From Rhodothermales bacterium (GTDB lineage Bacteria > Bacteroidota > Rhodothermia > Rhodothermales > UBA10348): 64,000 nucleotides of DNA. The stretch lies in NCBI GenBank assembly GCA_040221055.1, contig JAVJVN010000004.1:186001-250000 (forward strand). The letters are read 5' to 3'. Positions 9,644 to 17,939 of this stretch are shown here, in pieces. Each line of letters opens with the position of its first letter. Position 1 is the stretch's first letter. Position numbers and translations under genes: made by a program. The notes beneath the pieces were generated by a model. The model saw only the letters and a program-made list of their open reading frames with translations. It was not told the origin of the DNA and did not search any database.

Positions 9644-11277
9644 CCGCCTGGCGCCGCCTGCTGAACGACCTGGAGTTCCGGCACAACCTGAGGATGCTGG
9701 CAGGCTTCCTGGCTGTGATGACCCTTATCGTCGGCGTCTTCGCCGTCGGTTTCCATGTCATCATGTTCGTGGCGGAAGGCCAATCCACCCATTGGTTTTC
9801 CGGGATCTACTGGACCTTCACGACCATGACGACCCTTGGCCTGGGGGACATTGCCTTCGCGTCGGGAATCGGCCGGATCTACACCGTGGTCGTCTTGATG
9901 ACCGGCATCATCATGGTCTTCGTGGTCCTGCCGTTTGCCGTCATCCGCTATTTCTATACGCCGCTCAAGGATGCCATGGCGCACGAACAGCGGCAGTATC
10001 AACTCCCACGCCAGGTCCACGGCCATGTCATCGTCACGTCGAACGATGCCATCCGACCCGTGCTCCTGTCCCGGTTGCGACGGGAAGGAATTCCGCACGC
10101 CTCCATCCAGGACGGGTTGGCCGACGCGGCAGAAACCTACTGGAACCTCCGCGTCGACCACGCGCGATTGGTGGTTGCCAACAATACGGACGTGGAAAAC
10201 AACGCCACCATCCACCTGGTCCGGCACGTATCGCCGGACGTGCCCATTGCCGCCACGTGCGGCCGGGACGACACGGCGGACCTGCTGGAGCGGAGTGGCG
10301 CCACACACGTGCTGCCCCTCAAACGGTGGCTGGGCGAACAACTGGCCAACCGGATCCATTCCGCTTCGGCAGGGCTGTGCCCCATCGGGACATTCGAGGA
10401 CCTGAAACTGGCCGAATTTCCCGTCCATAACACGCCGTTGTCGGGCAAGACCATCCGGGAAACCGGCCTGCGTGACAAGACCGGCATCAGTATTGTCGGG
10501 GTCCGGGATCACGGAAAGATGGAGGCTCCCCGACCGGATCGTCTGCTGACGCCGTCCTGTGTGTTGCTCATCCTCGGAAGCCCCGGGCAACTGGAGTCCC
10601 TGGACAGCCTGCTCCTGATCTATGACATCAACCCGAATCCCGTCATCGTGATCGGAGCGGGCGTGGTTGGACGCGCGGCGGCCCGGACCCTGCAGGGCAA
10701 AGGACTCCGCGTCCATCTGGTGGATCGCGATGCGGAAATGGAAGGGCCGGCTGCGGACGTGTGCACGGCGTTTTTCACCGGCGATGCCACACATCCTGAC
10801 GTACTGCTCCGAGCAGGCATCAAGGATGCACCCGCCATCCTCATAAGCACCAATGACGACCCGACGAACATCTACATGACCGGTCGGGCGCGGCAGATGA
10901 ACAAGGACCTGCGGATTGTCAGCAGGATCACCCACGAGCGAAACGTGGAGATCATTTCCAGGGCGGGTGCCGATTTCATGCTCAGTTATGCCACGCTTGG
11001 CCTGGACGTCATCATGTCCATCCTCCAAGGCCGAAGCCTCATCGTGCTCGGCGAAGGGATCGACCTGATTACCCGGGCCGTACCGCCCACCCTTCACGGC
11101 AAAACATTGGGAGAGAGCGGGATAGGAGCAAAAACCGGGCTCAGTGCCGTCGCATTGCGCACCCCGTCCGGAGTCGTGACCCACATGAAACGGGACCTCG
11201 TACTGGAACGGGGTCCCGAACTCGTCATGCTCGGCTCCGACGAGCAAGCCGCCGCCTTCCGGGACGCGTTCGGGTGA
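9640..11277 (+). CDS. Paralogous two-TM potassium channel with two RCK domains
   Basis: This 545-residue protein aligns with the preceding channel over its whole length: first helix near residues 20-42, pore loop, second helix, degenerate first RCK domain, intact second RCK domain (GAGVVGRAAA) and TrkA-C-like end. Its filter reads TLGLGD instead of TLGFGD, with Leu at a position normally aromatic, which could change conductance or selectivity. The two genes are a tandem duplication coupled by an ATGA overlap at 9640-9643, and heteromeric assembly is a reasonable inference. The gene ends seven bases from the convergent arsM stop codon. Confidence 0.85.
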   Translation: MTAWRRLLNDLEFRHNLRMLAGFLAVMTLIVGVFAVGFHVIMFVAEGQSTHWFSGIYWTFTTMTTLGLGDIAFASGIGRIYTVVVLMTGIIMVFVVLPFAVIRYFYTPLKDAMAHEQRQYQLPRQVHGHVIVTSNDAIRPVLLSRLRREGIPHASIQDGLADAAETYWNLRVDHARLVVANNTDVENNATIHLVRHVSPDVPIAATCGRDDTADLLERSGATHVLPLKRWLGEQLANRIHSASAGLCPIGTFEDLKLAEFPVHNTPLSGKTIRETGLRDKTGISIVGVRDHGKMEAPRPDRLLTPSCVLLILGSPGQLESLDSLLLIYDINPNPVIVIGAGVVGRAAARTLQGKGLRVHLVDRDAEMEGPAADVCTAFFTGDATHPDVLLRAGIKDAPAILISTNDDPTNIYMTGRARQMNKDLRIVSRITHERNVEIISRAGADFMLSYATLGLDVIMSILQGRSLIVLGEGIDLITRAVPPTLHGKTLGESGIGAKTGLSAVALRTPSGVVTHMKRDLVLERGPELVMLGSDEQAAAFRDAFG

Positions 11278-11283
11278 TCCCCG

Positions 11284-12063
11284 TCACGGTCGAACGCCGC
11301 GCACGGTTATACTCCAGATGGGAGTGGGCTCGCCCTTCGGGAGCAGGCTCTCCGGCAGTCCGATAGGCTTCTCTTTCACGATTTCGATGCGCTCAAACCC
11401 CGCAGCCTCGAGCAGACCCACATAGGCCTCCTGGTCCATGGCTCCGGACACGCACCCGGCGTACAGCTCGGCCGATGCGCGGATATCATCCGGCAGGTCC
11501 CCACGGGTAACCACGTCCGATACGCAGAAATGTCCCCCCGGCCGCAATACGCGGGCCATACTGGCGAAAGCCCGCTCTTTTTCAGGCACGAGGTTCAGGA
11601 CGCAGTTCGAGATGATGACGTCGACAGAGGCGGGAGCGTACGGCAAGTCCTCGATGTCACCCTCCTGGAATTCAACATTCGTGTAGCCCAGCTTGCCGGC
11701 GTTCAAGCGGGCTTTTTCCACCATTTCGGGCGTAAAATCAACGCCCAGCACACGGCCGGTGTCACCCACGATCTGCCGGGCAACGAAGGCATCGAGCCCG
11801 GCCCCGGAACCCAGGTCCAACACGGTTTGCCCGGGTGCGAGCCCGGCATACTCCACCGGAAGTCCGCACCCCAGGCTCAGATCGGCGTCGGCGACATAGC
11901 CTTCCACGCCATCATATTCATCCCCGATCATGTTCAGGTCCCCGTCGACGCAACAGGACGTCTCGCCGCGGGCCACGGAGGCATATTTTTCGCGCACGGT
12001 GGTGCGCAGGAATTCAGGCGTCAGCGCGGTTTGGGGAGCGGTCAGGGAGTCGGACGTGTTCAT
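11284..12063 (-). CDS. arsM: Arsenite S-adenosylmethionine methyltransferase ArsM
   Basis: A 259-residue class I methyltransferase that would methylate As(III) using SAM. The SAM-binding motif is VLDLGSGAGLD (residues 81-91), with the acidic GVDFTPEM strand after it. The family's arsenic-binding cysteines are present at Cys37/38 (GETSCC), Cys66 (SLGCG), Cys154 (SNCVLNL) and Cys204 (YAGCVSGAM). It lies five bases downstream of an ArsR-type repressor gene on the same strand, forming an arsRM operon. The cysteines separate it from general ubiE-like methyltransferases. Confidence 0.92.
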   Translation of the reverse strand: MNTSDSLTAPQTALTPEFLRTTVREKYASVARGETSCCVDGDLNMIGDEYDGVEGYVADADLSLGCGLPVEYAGLAPGQTVLDLGSGAGLDAFVARQIVGDTGRVLGVDFTPEMVEKARLNAGKLGYTNVEFQEGDIEDLPYAPASVDVIISNCVLNLVPEKERAFASMARVLRPGGHFCVSDVVTRGDLPDDIRASAELYAGCVSGAMDQEAYVGLLEAAGFERIEIVKEKPIGLPESLLPKGEPTPIWSITVRGVRP

Positions 12064-12068
12064 GACGT

Positions 12069-12395
12069 TCAGCAGCAGGTAGTAGAGGTGTTCAGGGAGT
12101 CCAGGAATGCCGGGATCTGCTCCGAAAAGCGATCGAGTGCTTCGCGGTCCAGGCAGTAACAGACCCGCGGCCCATCGATTTCCCCGTCAATCAGACCGGC
12201 CTCCTTCAGCACCTTCAGGTGCTGGGACACGGTGGCCTGCGCGAGGGGAAGCTCTTCCACGATCTCGCCACAAACACAGGACGTACGTGCCGCGAGGACG
12301 CGAAGGATTTCGAGACGGGCCGGGTGGCCGAGCGCCTTCATCAGGCCAGCCAGATGGACCGTTTCCGGACGGTACGGGTCGGTTTTTGTTTTCAT
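12069..12395 (-). CDS. arsR: ArsR/SmtB-family metalloregulator
   Basis: This 108-residue winged-helix repressor contains the ArsR core ([18 protein letters not shown], then [16 protein letters not shown]). Cysteines lie in the region preceding the recognition helix (TSCVCGEI), close to the ELCVCDL metal site of As(III) sensors. It also has CYC in the wing and a terminal CysCys. Arsenite sensing fits the downstream arsM gene. A 7-bp inverted repeat directly abuts the ATG on its 5' side, suggesting autorepression and a very short or absent leader. Confidence 0.9.
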   Translation of the reverse strand: MKTKTDPYRPETVHLAGLMKALGHPARLEILRVLAARTSCVCGEIVEELPLAQATVSQHLKVLKEAGLIDGEIDGPRVCYCLDREALDRFSEQIPAFLDSLNTSTTCC

Positions 12396-12420
12396 GATCG
12401 TAATACTACGATATACGATC
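12396..12420. promoter_or_regulatory. Candidate ArsR operator
   Basis: GATCGTA at 12396-12402 and TACGATC at 12414-12420 form a perfect 7-bp inverted repeat with an 11-nt AT-rich spacer. It begins at the base next to the arsR start codon. Position and symmetry fit an ArsR operator overlapping the promoter. Confidence 0.6.
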
Positions 12421-12428
12421 AGAAAGTT

Positions 12429-13100
12429 TCACCCTGCCCCGGTTTCTTTTTCCAGCGCCGCTACGATGCCCGGAATAGCGCTTGCCCGGGCGTGGATGTC
12501 GATGACACCGGTTTCGTCGATGAGCGATTGCACATGGTCGGCCCTGATTCCTCCGCCTGCCATGATGGTCAACCGGCCTTCAGCGGCCGCCACGAGGTCC
12601 TTCAGCGTGGCGCGGTTTTCCCAGGCGGTCCCTGTCCCCCCGGCCGTCAGGATCCGATCGATGCCCGCATCGAACAGCACATCCAGGGCCTGGAGTGGAT
12701 TGGCGCACTGGTCGAAGGCCCGATGGAAGACGAGCGGCACCGGATGCGCCGCATCCACCAACTCCGCGATAGCCCCGGCATCCGGCTCACCCTTGGCGTC
12801 CAGGACACCGACCACCAGCCCGTCCACGCCCGCATCGGCAAAGCGCTCCACGTCGCGGATCATGCGCGAGATTTCATCAGGCGTCATGTGGAAGGACCCG
12901 GAACGCGGCCGGATCATCACACAAATCGGCAATTCGACCACGTCCAGGACGTCGTTGAACAATTCCAGATAGGGTGTCACGCCTCCTTCGTCCAGTTTGG
13001 CACACAATTCGAGTCGGTGGGCCCCGGCCTTGGAAGCCGCAACGGCTTCCTCCAGGGTCGTGACACAGGCTTCAACCAGGATGACGGATTCGGGAGACAT
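12429..13100 (-). CDS. cutC: CutC-family protein (copper homeostasis)
   Basis: This 223-residue TIM-barrel protein begins MSPESVILVEACVTTLEEA and carries the CutC signatures LELCAKLDEGGVTP, MIRPRSGSF and ILTAGGTGTAWEN. CutC has been linked to copper tolerance, but its biochemical role is unsettled. The ATG at 13100 was chosen because family similarity starts there. It lies between a TRIC-family gene and arsR on the same strand and may belong to a loose metal-handling group. Confidence 0.88.
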   Translation of the reverse strand: MSPESVILVEACVTTLEEAVAASKAGAHRLELCAKLDEGGVTPYLELFNDVLDVVELPICVMIRPRSGSFHMTPDEISRMIRDVERFADAGVDGLVVGVLDAKGEPDAGAIAELVDAAHPVPLVFHRAFDQCANPLQALDVLFDAGIDRILTAGGTGTAWENRATLKDLVAAAEGRLTIMAGGGIRADHVQSLIDETGVIDIHARASAIPGIVAALEKETGAG

Positions 13101-13146
13101 GATGGGATTGGATGGCTGGACTGGCGGGAATCTACGGATGAATATC

Positions 13147-13752
13147 CTATATCCGCGCCTTCGGCAGCCCAACCCCGTGGAACATGGCGTAGAAACGGAG
13201 GCCGGAGGTCACCAGCACGGCCGTCCAGATCTGGATGGCGGTCCCGAACCCGAGCGCCTCGACGCCGAGCAGGGCGGCGGCGCCGATGAGCGCGGCGGTC
13301 GCGTAGAAATCGTGCTTCACGACGGCCGGAATTTCGCGTACCAGCACGTCGCGAACGGCGCCGCCGCCCGTAGCCGTAAGCGCTGCAATGATCATGACGC
13401 CGATGGGGCCGAGTCCGAACGCAAGCGCCTTCAACGCGCCGATGGCAGCAAACACGCCCAGCCCGATGGCGTCGGCAAACATCACGCGGTTCCACTGGGT
13501 TGCCACACGGGACGAGGCCACGAACGCGACCGCGCCGCCCAGCAGGCACACGCCCAGGTACAGTTCACTCTCCAGCGCGGCAACGGGAGTCGCCCCCAGC
13601 AGCATGTCACGGATCATGCCGCCGCCCACGCCGGTGGCCACGGCCAGCACCATAACGCCGAGCAGGTCCAGATCGTGCCGCGTGGCCCGGAATCCACCGG
13701 CCACCGCGAAAACAAACGTTCCAACGATATCCAGGACGTCGAGCGTGGTCAC
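13147..13752 (-). CDS. TRIC-family (UPF0126) membrane protein
   Basis: A 201-residue very hydrophobic protein made of two similar halves, each a UPF0126 repeat with glycine-rich helices (VGGGMIRDMLLG in the first, TGGGAVRDVLVRE in the second) and about seven membrane segments. Bacterial members of the TRIC family form trimeric cation channels. The frame is open further upstream, but similarity begins at VTTLDVLDIVGTFVF. I therefore use the GTG at 13752, whose overlap with the preceding stop (GTGA) mirrors the ATGA junctions elsewhere in the window. Confidence 0.85.
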   Translation of the reverse strand: MTTLDVLDIVGTFVFAVAGGFRATRHDLDLLGVMVLAVATGVGGGMIRDMLLGATPVAALESELYLGVCLLGGAVAFVASSRVATQWNRVMFADAIGLGVFAAIGALKALAFGLGPIGVMIIAALTATGGGAVRDVLVREIPAVVKHDFYATAALIGAAALLGVEALGFGTAIQIWTAVLVTSGLRFYAMFHGVGLPKARI

Positions 13753-14231
13753 TTCAGGATATCCCGGATGATTTTCAGATGATGGCGGTTGTGCACGCCC
13801 ATGAACCAGAGCGCCCGGTTGCGCTGGAACGAACCGAAAACGTGATGGTCGTACCATGCTTCCTCGGGCAGCGCTACGGCTGCCTCTACGCATGCCTCCG
13901 CCACGTCGAGCGCGTTCAGGATGCGCTCCCTCGGAGGTGACGGTTCCGGAACGACGCCAGTGGGGGCCTTCCCTTTGCCACGGGGAATGGTCCCGGTCAC
14001 GGAGACAAACACGCGCGGGACGGACCATTTCACGGGTGGAGCCGGCAAAACGGACGGCTCCCGATCCGGGTCCACAGAGTCGGCCAGCTTCGTCGCCATG
14101 CCGGCCATGGCGAGTGCGCAGTGCTCCACATGCATGCCGACGGACCACGCCGAAACGTCGGCATTCAGCGCCTCCGCATCGCCAACGTGGTGCCTGAGTG
14201 TGTTCAGCGTGGTCTCCAGAAGGGTGTGCAT
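13749..14231 (-). CDS. DinB/DUF1569-like protein
   Basis: A 160-residue soluble protein resembling the DinB-like four-helix family. Candidate metal-binding histidines lie in the second helix (MHVEHCALAMAGM) and in the C-terminal NRHHLKIIRDIL motif, which is typical of DUF1569. Members of the wider family are metal-dependent thiol transferases or have unknown roles. It follows the trans-3-hydroxyproline dehydratase gene by four bases and overlaps the TRIC gene, so it is probably co-transcribed with both. Function unknown. Confidence 0.65.
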   Translation of the reverse strand: MHTLLETTLNTLRHHVGDAEALNADVSAWSVGMHVEHCALAMAGMATKLADSVDPDREPSVLPAPPVKWSVPRVFVSVTGTIPRGKGKAPTGVVPEPSPPRERILNALDVAEACVEAAVALPEEAWYDHHVFGSFQRNRALWFMGVHNRHHLKIIRDILK

Positions 14232-14235
14232 GGGT

Positions 14236-15276
14236 TTACCGGATGATGAAACCGTCCCGGAGCGGATCGTCCGGGTCCAGCAGGAACGTGGACCGACCGG
14301 TGATGAAGGCCCGCCCGCTGACTTCCGGCACAACCGCATCGTGCGGACCCACACGCGTGGTCGCCACCACCTGCACCGTGAACGTCGTCCCCAGGATGCT
14401 CTCGATGACAATCGGCGTACCCGGCATGAGTTCACCCCGCGCCGACAGCAGGGCTGCCCTCCCGCTCACGCCGGTGCCGGTGGGACTCCGGTCCACCTCG
14501 CCGTCGGCAAAAATGCACACGTTCCGGGAATGATGCGTCGCCTGCTCCGCCGGTCCAGTGAAAATCGTGCCATAGAAGAAGGCCAGGTCCTCGGCTTCCG
14601 GATGCGTCAGCGGATGCGCCTCCATGACTGCCTTTTTTATGCGGGTGCCCGCATCGATCAGGCTCCGGGCATGCCGCGTGTTGAGCGTGAGGCCGAGCGA
14701 GGGCGCATCCACATAGGCATAGAACGCCCCGCCGAATCCAACGTCGTACCGGACCCGGCCAAGCACCGGTACATCCACCTCTGCATCCAGGGCGTGGGCC
14801 CAGGACGGCACGTTCTGGAAGCGGACCTCGGTCACGCGACCGTCCTCGTGGCGCGCATGGGCCGTCACGAGCCCGGCCGGTGTATCTATCCGGACGATTT
14901 CTTCGCCTGAACCCTTGCCCGACCGTCCCGCAGAACCTGAACCGTCACCGGTGAAGGGGATTATCCCCTCCTCCAGCACGACCCTCGTGACGCCCAGGAT
15001 GCCGTGTCCGCACATGGTCGAGTACCCCTCGTTGTGCATGAACAGCACGGCGAAGTCGGCCGACGGCGTCACCGGAGGCATGATCAGACAGCCGTACATG
15101 TCGGCGTGGCCGCGCGGCTCGAACATGAGCGCCGTCCGGTACCGGTCCAGGTGCTCGCGTGCATACCGGCGCCGCTCCAGCACGGTGGCCCCCTCCGGCT
15201 GCGGAAATCCGCCCGTAATCACCCGGAGCGGCTCCCCCTCCGTGTGCGCATCCACAACCGTAATCTGTTCGATCAT
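14236..15276 (-). CDS. Trans-3-hydroxy-L-proline dehydratase (proline racemase family)
   Basis: A 346-residue proline-racemase fold protein. The first catalytic cysteine is present at Cys89 (TMCGHG). The second catalytic position carries Thr (about residue 266, RSPTGTGVSG) instead of Cys. In this family the Cys/Thr pair marks trans-3-hydroxy-L-proline dehydratases, which make delta-1-pyrroline-2-carboxylate, whereas Cys/Cys marks racemases and epimerases. Substrate assignment therefore rests on the residue pair. It sits 2-6 kb from genes for trans-4-hydroxyproline breakdown, and both substrates come from collagen. The ATG at 15276 is 65 bp from an inverted-repeat element. Confidence 0.85.
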   Translation of the reverse strand: MIEQITVVDAHTEGEPLRVITGGFPQPEGATVLERRRYAREHLDRYRTALMFEPRGHADMYGCLIMPPVTPSADFAVLFMHNEGYSTMCGHGILGVTRVVLEEGIIPFTGDGSGSAGRSGKGSGEEIVRIDTPAGLVTAHARHEDGRVTEVRFQNVPSWAHALDAEVDVPVLGRVRYDVGFGGAFYAYVDAPSLGLTLNTRHARSLIDAGTRIKKAVMEAHPLTHPEAEDLAFFYGTIFTGPAEQATHHSRNVCIFADGEVDRSPTGTGVSGRAALLSARGELMPGTPIVIESILGTTFTVQVVATTRVGPHDAVVPEVSGRAFITGRSTFLLDPDDPLRDGFIIR

Positions 15277-15629
15277 GGCGGAATGTACCCAATTTCCGGA
15301 TTGTTCGTACGTTCCATCGGCATCGGCGTCCCCCGCCACCAAGAAGGCTGTTGAAGAAGTAGAGGACCCCTCGTTCGGAGCGCCATGACATCAGATTCCA
15401 GGCGTTCCGACGTTTGCGTAGCCGTAGCTACTCATAGGAGGAACAACACAGAAGATGATGTCATGCCGCCCGAACCCTATGGGAGCGAGGGGGTTACGGG
15501 CGGATACTTTGTCATGGCTCCTCCGCGATACTATGGCATCGCGTCGTCGCCCTTCCTCGTCTGCGCCTCGTAAGACCCTCGCTCGAGGGGCCCTCTACTT
15601 CTTCAGCAGCCTTCTAAACCACCACTGCC
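15277..15629. other. 353-bp intergenic stretch mostly filled by an inverted-repeat element
   Basis: This is the only stretch over 300 bp without a credible gene. It lies between the divergent dehydratase and amidohydrolase genes. Positions 15342-15615 form a terminal-inverted-repeat element, leaving 65 bp upstream of the dehydratase and 14 bp before the amidohydrolase ATG. Short open frames inside it show no protein-like features. Confidence 0.6.
15342..15615. mobile_element. MITE-like element with 32-bp terminal inverted repeats
   Basis: The left end (15342-15373, starting AGAAGGCTGTTGAAGAAG) and the right end (15584-15615) are inverted copies matching at 30 of 32 bases. The 210-bp interior has its own dyads: CATGACATCA (15384-15393) with TGATGTCATG (15456-15465), and a hairpin pairing 15466-15477 with 15491-15503. 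There is no transposase and no clear target-site duplication. It could be a non-autonomous transposable element, or a structured regulatory element controlling the flanking divergent genes. Confidence 0.6.
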
Positions 15630-16901
15630 ATGTTGTTATACCTGCTGGCCGCACTGACGGCCCTGACTGCGTTCGTCAATGTAAATGTCCTGCCCATGGA
15701 CAGCGAACGCGTCCTCATGAACCATACCGTCCTCGTGGACGGCGACCGGATAGTCCGGGTCGGACCCGCCGCCGACGTTGAGGTCCCCGACGACGCCCAT
15801 GTCATTGATGCCACAGGATTGTGGCTCATGCCGGGGCTGGCCGAAATGCATGGGCACATTCCACCCCCGTCCCAGCCCCGGGAAGAACTCGAGTCCGTGA
15901 TGTACCTGTACCTGGCCGGCGGCATCACAACGGTTCGCGGCATGCTCGGCTGGCCCGGCCAACTGGAGCTCCGGGACGCCGCCAACAGCGGCCAACTCCT
16001 GTCGCCCACGCTGTATCTGGCGGGGCCCAGTTTCAATGGCCAGACGGTCACCTCTGTCGAAGCCGCACGGGAGCGGGTGCGTACGCAGGTCGCCGAGGGG
16101 TGGGATCTGCTCAAGGTGCATCCCGGCATGTCCCGTGAGGTGTACGATGCGATGGCCGAGGAGGCCAACCGCCTCGGCATCCGGTTCGGCGGACACGTCC
16201 CCCAGGCCGTGGGCCTGGAGCATGCCATCGACATGGGGCAGGAAACGTTCGATCATATTGACGGATACGTCGAGCTCCTGGGAACGATGGTCCCGCCCGA
16301 CGCCGCAGCCCTGGCCCGCATCGTGGAGAAGAGCCGCGATGCCGGTGTCTGGGTGGTCCCGACCAGTGTCCTGTGGGAGACGCTGCTCGGCGTGAACTCC
16401 CTGGAATTCCTGACGTCGTTCCCCGAACTGAAATACGTGAGCGCACAGACCCGGGCCTCCTGGGAGAACATCCACCGGAACCGGCTGGCATCGGCCATGC
16501 CCGAAGGACCCGCCATCGCGGAGAACCGGAAGATCATCCTGAAGGCCCTGTCCGACGGCGGTGTGGGTATCCTGATGGGTACCGATGCGCCCCAGCAATT
16601 CAGTGTGCCCGGGTTCTCGCTCCACAGGGAGCTGGAGTACATGGTGAATGCAGGCATGTCGCCGTACGAGGTTCTCGCGAGCGGCACGCGCAACGTAGGT
16701 CGCTACTTTGAGAACGAGGATGTATTCGGGCAGGTGGCCGAAGGGCACCGGGCCGACCTGGTGCTTCTGGCGGCCAATCCGCTGGACGACATCTCGGCGG
16801 TCGCGACCCAGCAGGGCGTGATGATCCGTGGCCGCTGGCTGCCGCAGGCCGACATCCAGGCGCGACTGGCCGAAATCGAGGCCTACTACGCCGGGCAGTA
16901 G
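15630..16901 (+). CDS. Amidohydrolase (imidazolonepropionase/prolidase-like), probably exported
   Basis: This 423-residue metal-dependent hydrolase of the amidohydrolase superfamily has a short hydrophobic N-terminus without charged residues (LLYLLAALTALTA), then a small beta domain and a TIM barrel. Metal-ligand motifs are visible: MHGH near residue 72, Lys in LLKVHPG, His in FGGHVPQ, His in DHIDG, and Asp in MGTDAPQ. Relatives in this branch include Xaa-Pro dipeptidases misannotated as generic amidohydrolases. Given the neighbouring hydroxyproline genes, a role in releasing proline or hydroxyproline from peptides is an attractive inference, not a demonstrated one. The ATG lies 14 bp from the inverted-repeat element. 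Confidence 0.78.
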   Translation: MLLYLLAALTALTAFVNVNVLPMDSERVLMNHTVLVDGDRIVRVGPAADVEVPDDAHVIDATGLWLMPGLAEMHGHIPPPSQPREELESVMYLYLAGGITTVRGMLGWPGQLELRDAANSGQLLSPTLYLAGPSFNGQTVTSVEAARERVRTQVAEGWDLLKVHPGMSREVYDAMAEEANRLGIRFGGHVPQAVGLEHAIDMGQETFDHIDGYVELLGTMVPPDAAALARIVEKSRDAGVWVVPTSVLWETLLGVNSLEFLTSFPELKYVSAQTRASWENIHRNRLASAMPEGPAIAENRKIILKALSDGGVGILMGTDAPQQFSVPGFSLHRELEYMVNAGMSPYEVLASGTRNVGRYFENEDVFGQVAEGHRADLVLLAANPLDDISAVATQQGVMIRGRWLPQADIQARLAEIEAYYAGQ

Positions 16902-16980
16902 CGGGGAGGGGTTGGACGAGAAGGGCGGGCGCGGATAAGAAGAGAGAGCGTAGGACCGACGGGGGTTGGAAATGCTCGGG

Positions 16981-17022
16981 GCCTGTAATATATTAGTTGT
17001 ATACAGCTAATATATTACAGGC
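16981..17022. promoter_or_regulatory. 42-bp palindrome, candidate GntR operator
   Basis: GCCTGTAATATATTAG at 16981-16996 and its exact complement at 17007-17022 flank a 10-nt centre that itself contains TGTATACA. The whole 42 bp is symmetric except for one base pair next to the centre. It ends eight bases before the start codon at 17031. TGTATACA-type cores are typical targets of FCD-type GntR regulators, and such a regulator is encoded in this operon. It could also form a strong cruciform or RNA hairpin. Confidence 0.7.
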
Positions 17023-17030
17023 GTAACCCC

Positions 17031-17939
17031 ATGTCAGACAACTGGAAAGGCGTATTTCCCGCCATCACGACGGCCTTCAAGGAAGACCTCTCGCTCGACT
17101 ACAACGGCATCCAGCGCATGGTGGAGGCCCAGATTGACGGGGGCGTCCACGGCATTGTGGTGACCGGTACGCTCGGCGAGGCCAGCACACTCACCTTTGC
17201 CGAAAAACAGGAAGTGCTCCGTGTGGCCGTTGAAGCCGCCGACGGACGCGTTCCCGTACTCATGGGCATCGCCGAGAATGCGACATCGACCGCTTGCCAG
17301 GCCGTGGAAGACGGCACCGTGAACGGCGCATCGGGCTTCATGCTGTTGCCCGCCATGCTCTACGCGGCGGACCGGCGCGAGACCATTGCGCATTTCCGCA
17401 CGGTGGCCAAGGCCAGCGGCAAGCCCATCATGATCTACAACAACCCGGTGCTCTACAAGGTGGACACCACGCCGGAAATGTTCGCCGAACTGGCCGACGA
17501 AGAGATGTTCGTGGCCATCAAGGAATCCTCGGACGACGTTCGCCGCGTGACCGACATCATCAACGCGACCGGCGACCGTTACCAGATCTTCACCGGGGTG
17601 GACAACATTGCCCTGGAGAGCCTGGCGGTGGGTGCCGTGGGCTGGGTTGCCGGGCTTGTGTGCGCCTTCCCGCGCGAGACGGTAGCCATCTACAATCTGG
17701 TCCAGGCCGGCCGGATGGCCGAGGCCCTGGCCATTTACCGCTGGTTCAAGCCGCTCCTGGATCTGGACGTGCACGCCAAGCTGGTCCAGAACATCAAGCT
17801 GGCCGAGGCCATGACGGGACTGGGCACCGAGCCGGTACGGCCGCCCCGCCTGCCGTTGGTGGGCGCCGAACGCGAACACGTGACCGCCGTCATCCGGCAT
17901 GCGCTGGACAACCGGCCCGACGTGTCGGACTACGTATGA
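17031..17939 (+). CDS. DapA-superfamily lyase, probable 1-pyrroline-4-hydroxy-2-carboxylate deaminase
   Basis: This 302-residue class I aldolase-fold enzyme has the Schiff-base lysine at Lys164 (VAIKESS) and the conserved tyrosine at Tyr136 (MIYNNP). The TGTLGEAST segment corresponds to the substrate carboxylate site. Dihydrodipicolinate synthase relatives carry out several reactions. Here the operon also encodes a 4-hydroxyproline epimerase and a D-amino-acid oxidase, so the expected role is the third step of trans-4-hydroxy-L-proline breakdown: deamination to alpha-ketoglutarate semialdehyde. The gene follows the 42-bp palindrome, lacks an obvious Shine-Dalgarno site, and overlaps the GntR gene by ATGA. 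Confidence 0.8.
   Translation: MSDNWKGVFPAITTAFKEDLSLDYNGIQRMVEAQIDGGVHGIVVTGTLGEASTLTFAEKQEVLRVAVEAADGRVPVLMGIAENATSTACQAVEDGTVNGASGFMLLPAMLYAADRRETIAHFRTVAKASGKPIMIYNNPVLYKVDTTPEMFAELADEEMFVAIKESSDDVRRVTDIINATGDRYQIFTGVDNIALESLAVGAVGWVAGLVCAFPRETVAIYNLVQAGRMAEALAIYRWFKPLLDLDVHAKLVQNIKLAEAMTGLGTEPVRPPRLPLVGAEREHVTAVIRHALDNRPDVSDYV

Noticed and set aside
15385-15573. Short open frame inside the inverted-repeat element
   Set aside because: It has no protein-like features and the interior of the element is built from dyads.
15335-15625. Target-site duplication flanking the inverted-repeat element
   Set aside because: CCACCA occurs on both sides, but on the right it is separated from the repeat end by several bases, so it is not a clean duplication.
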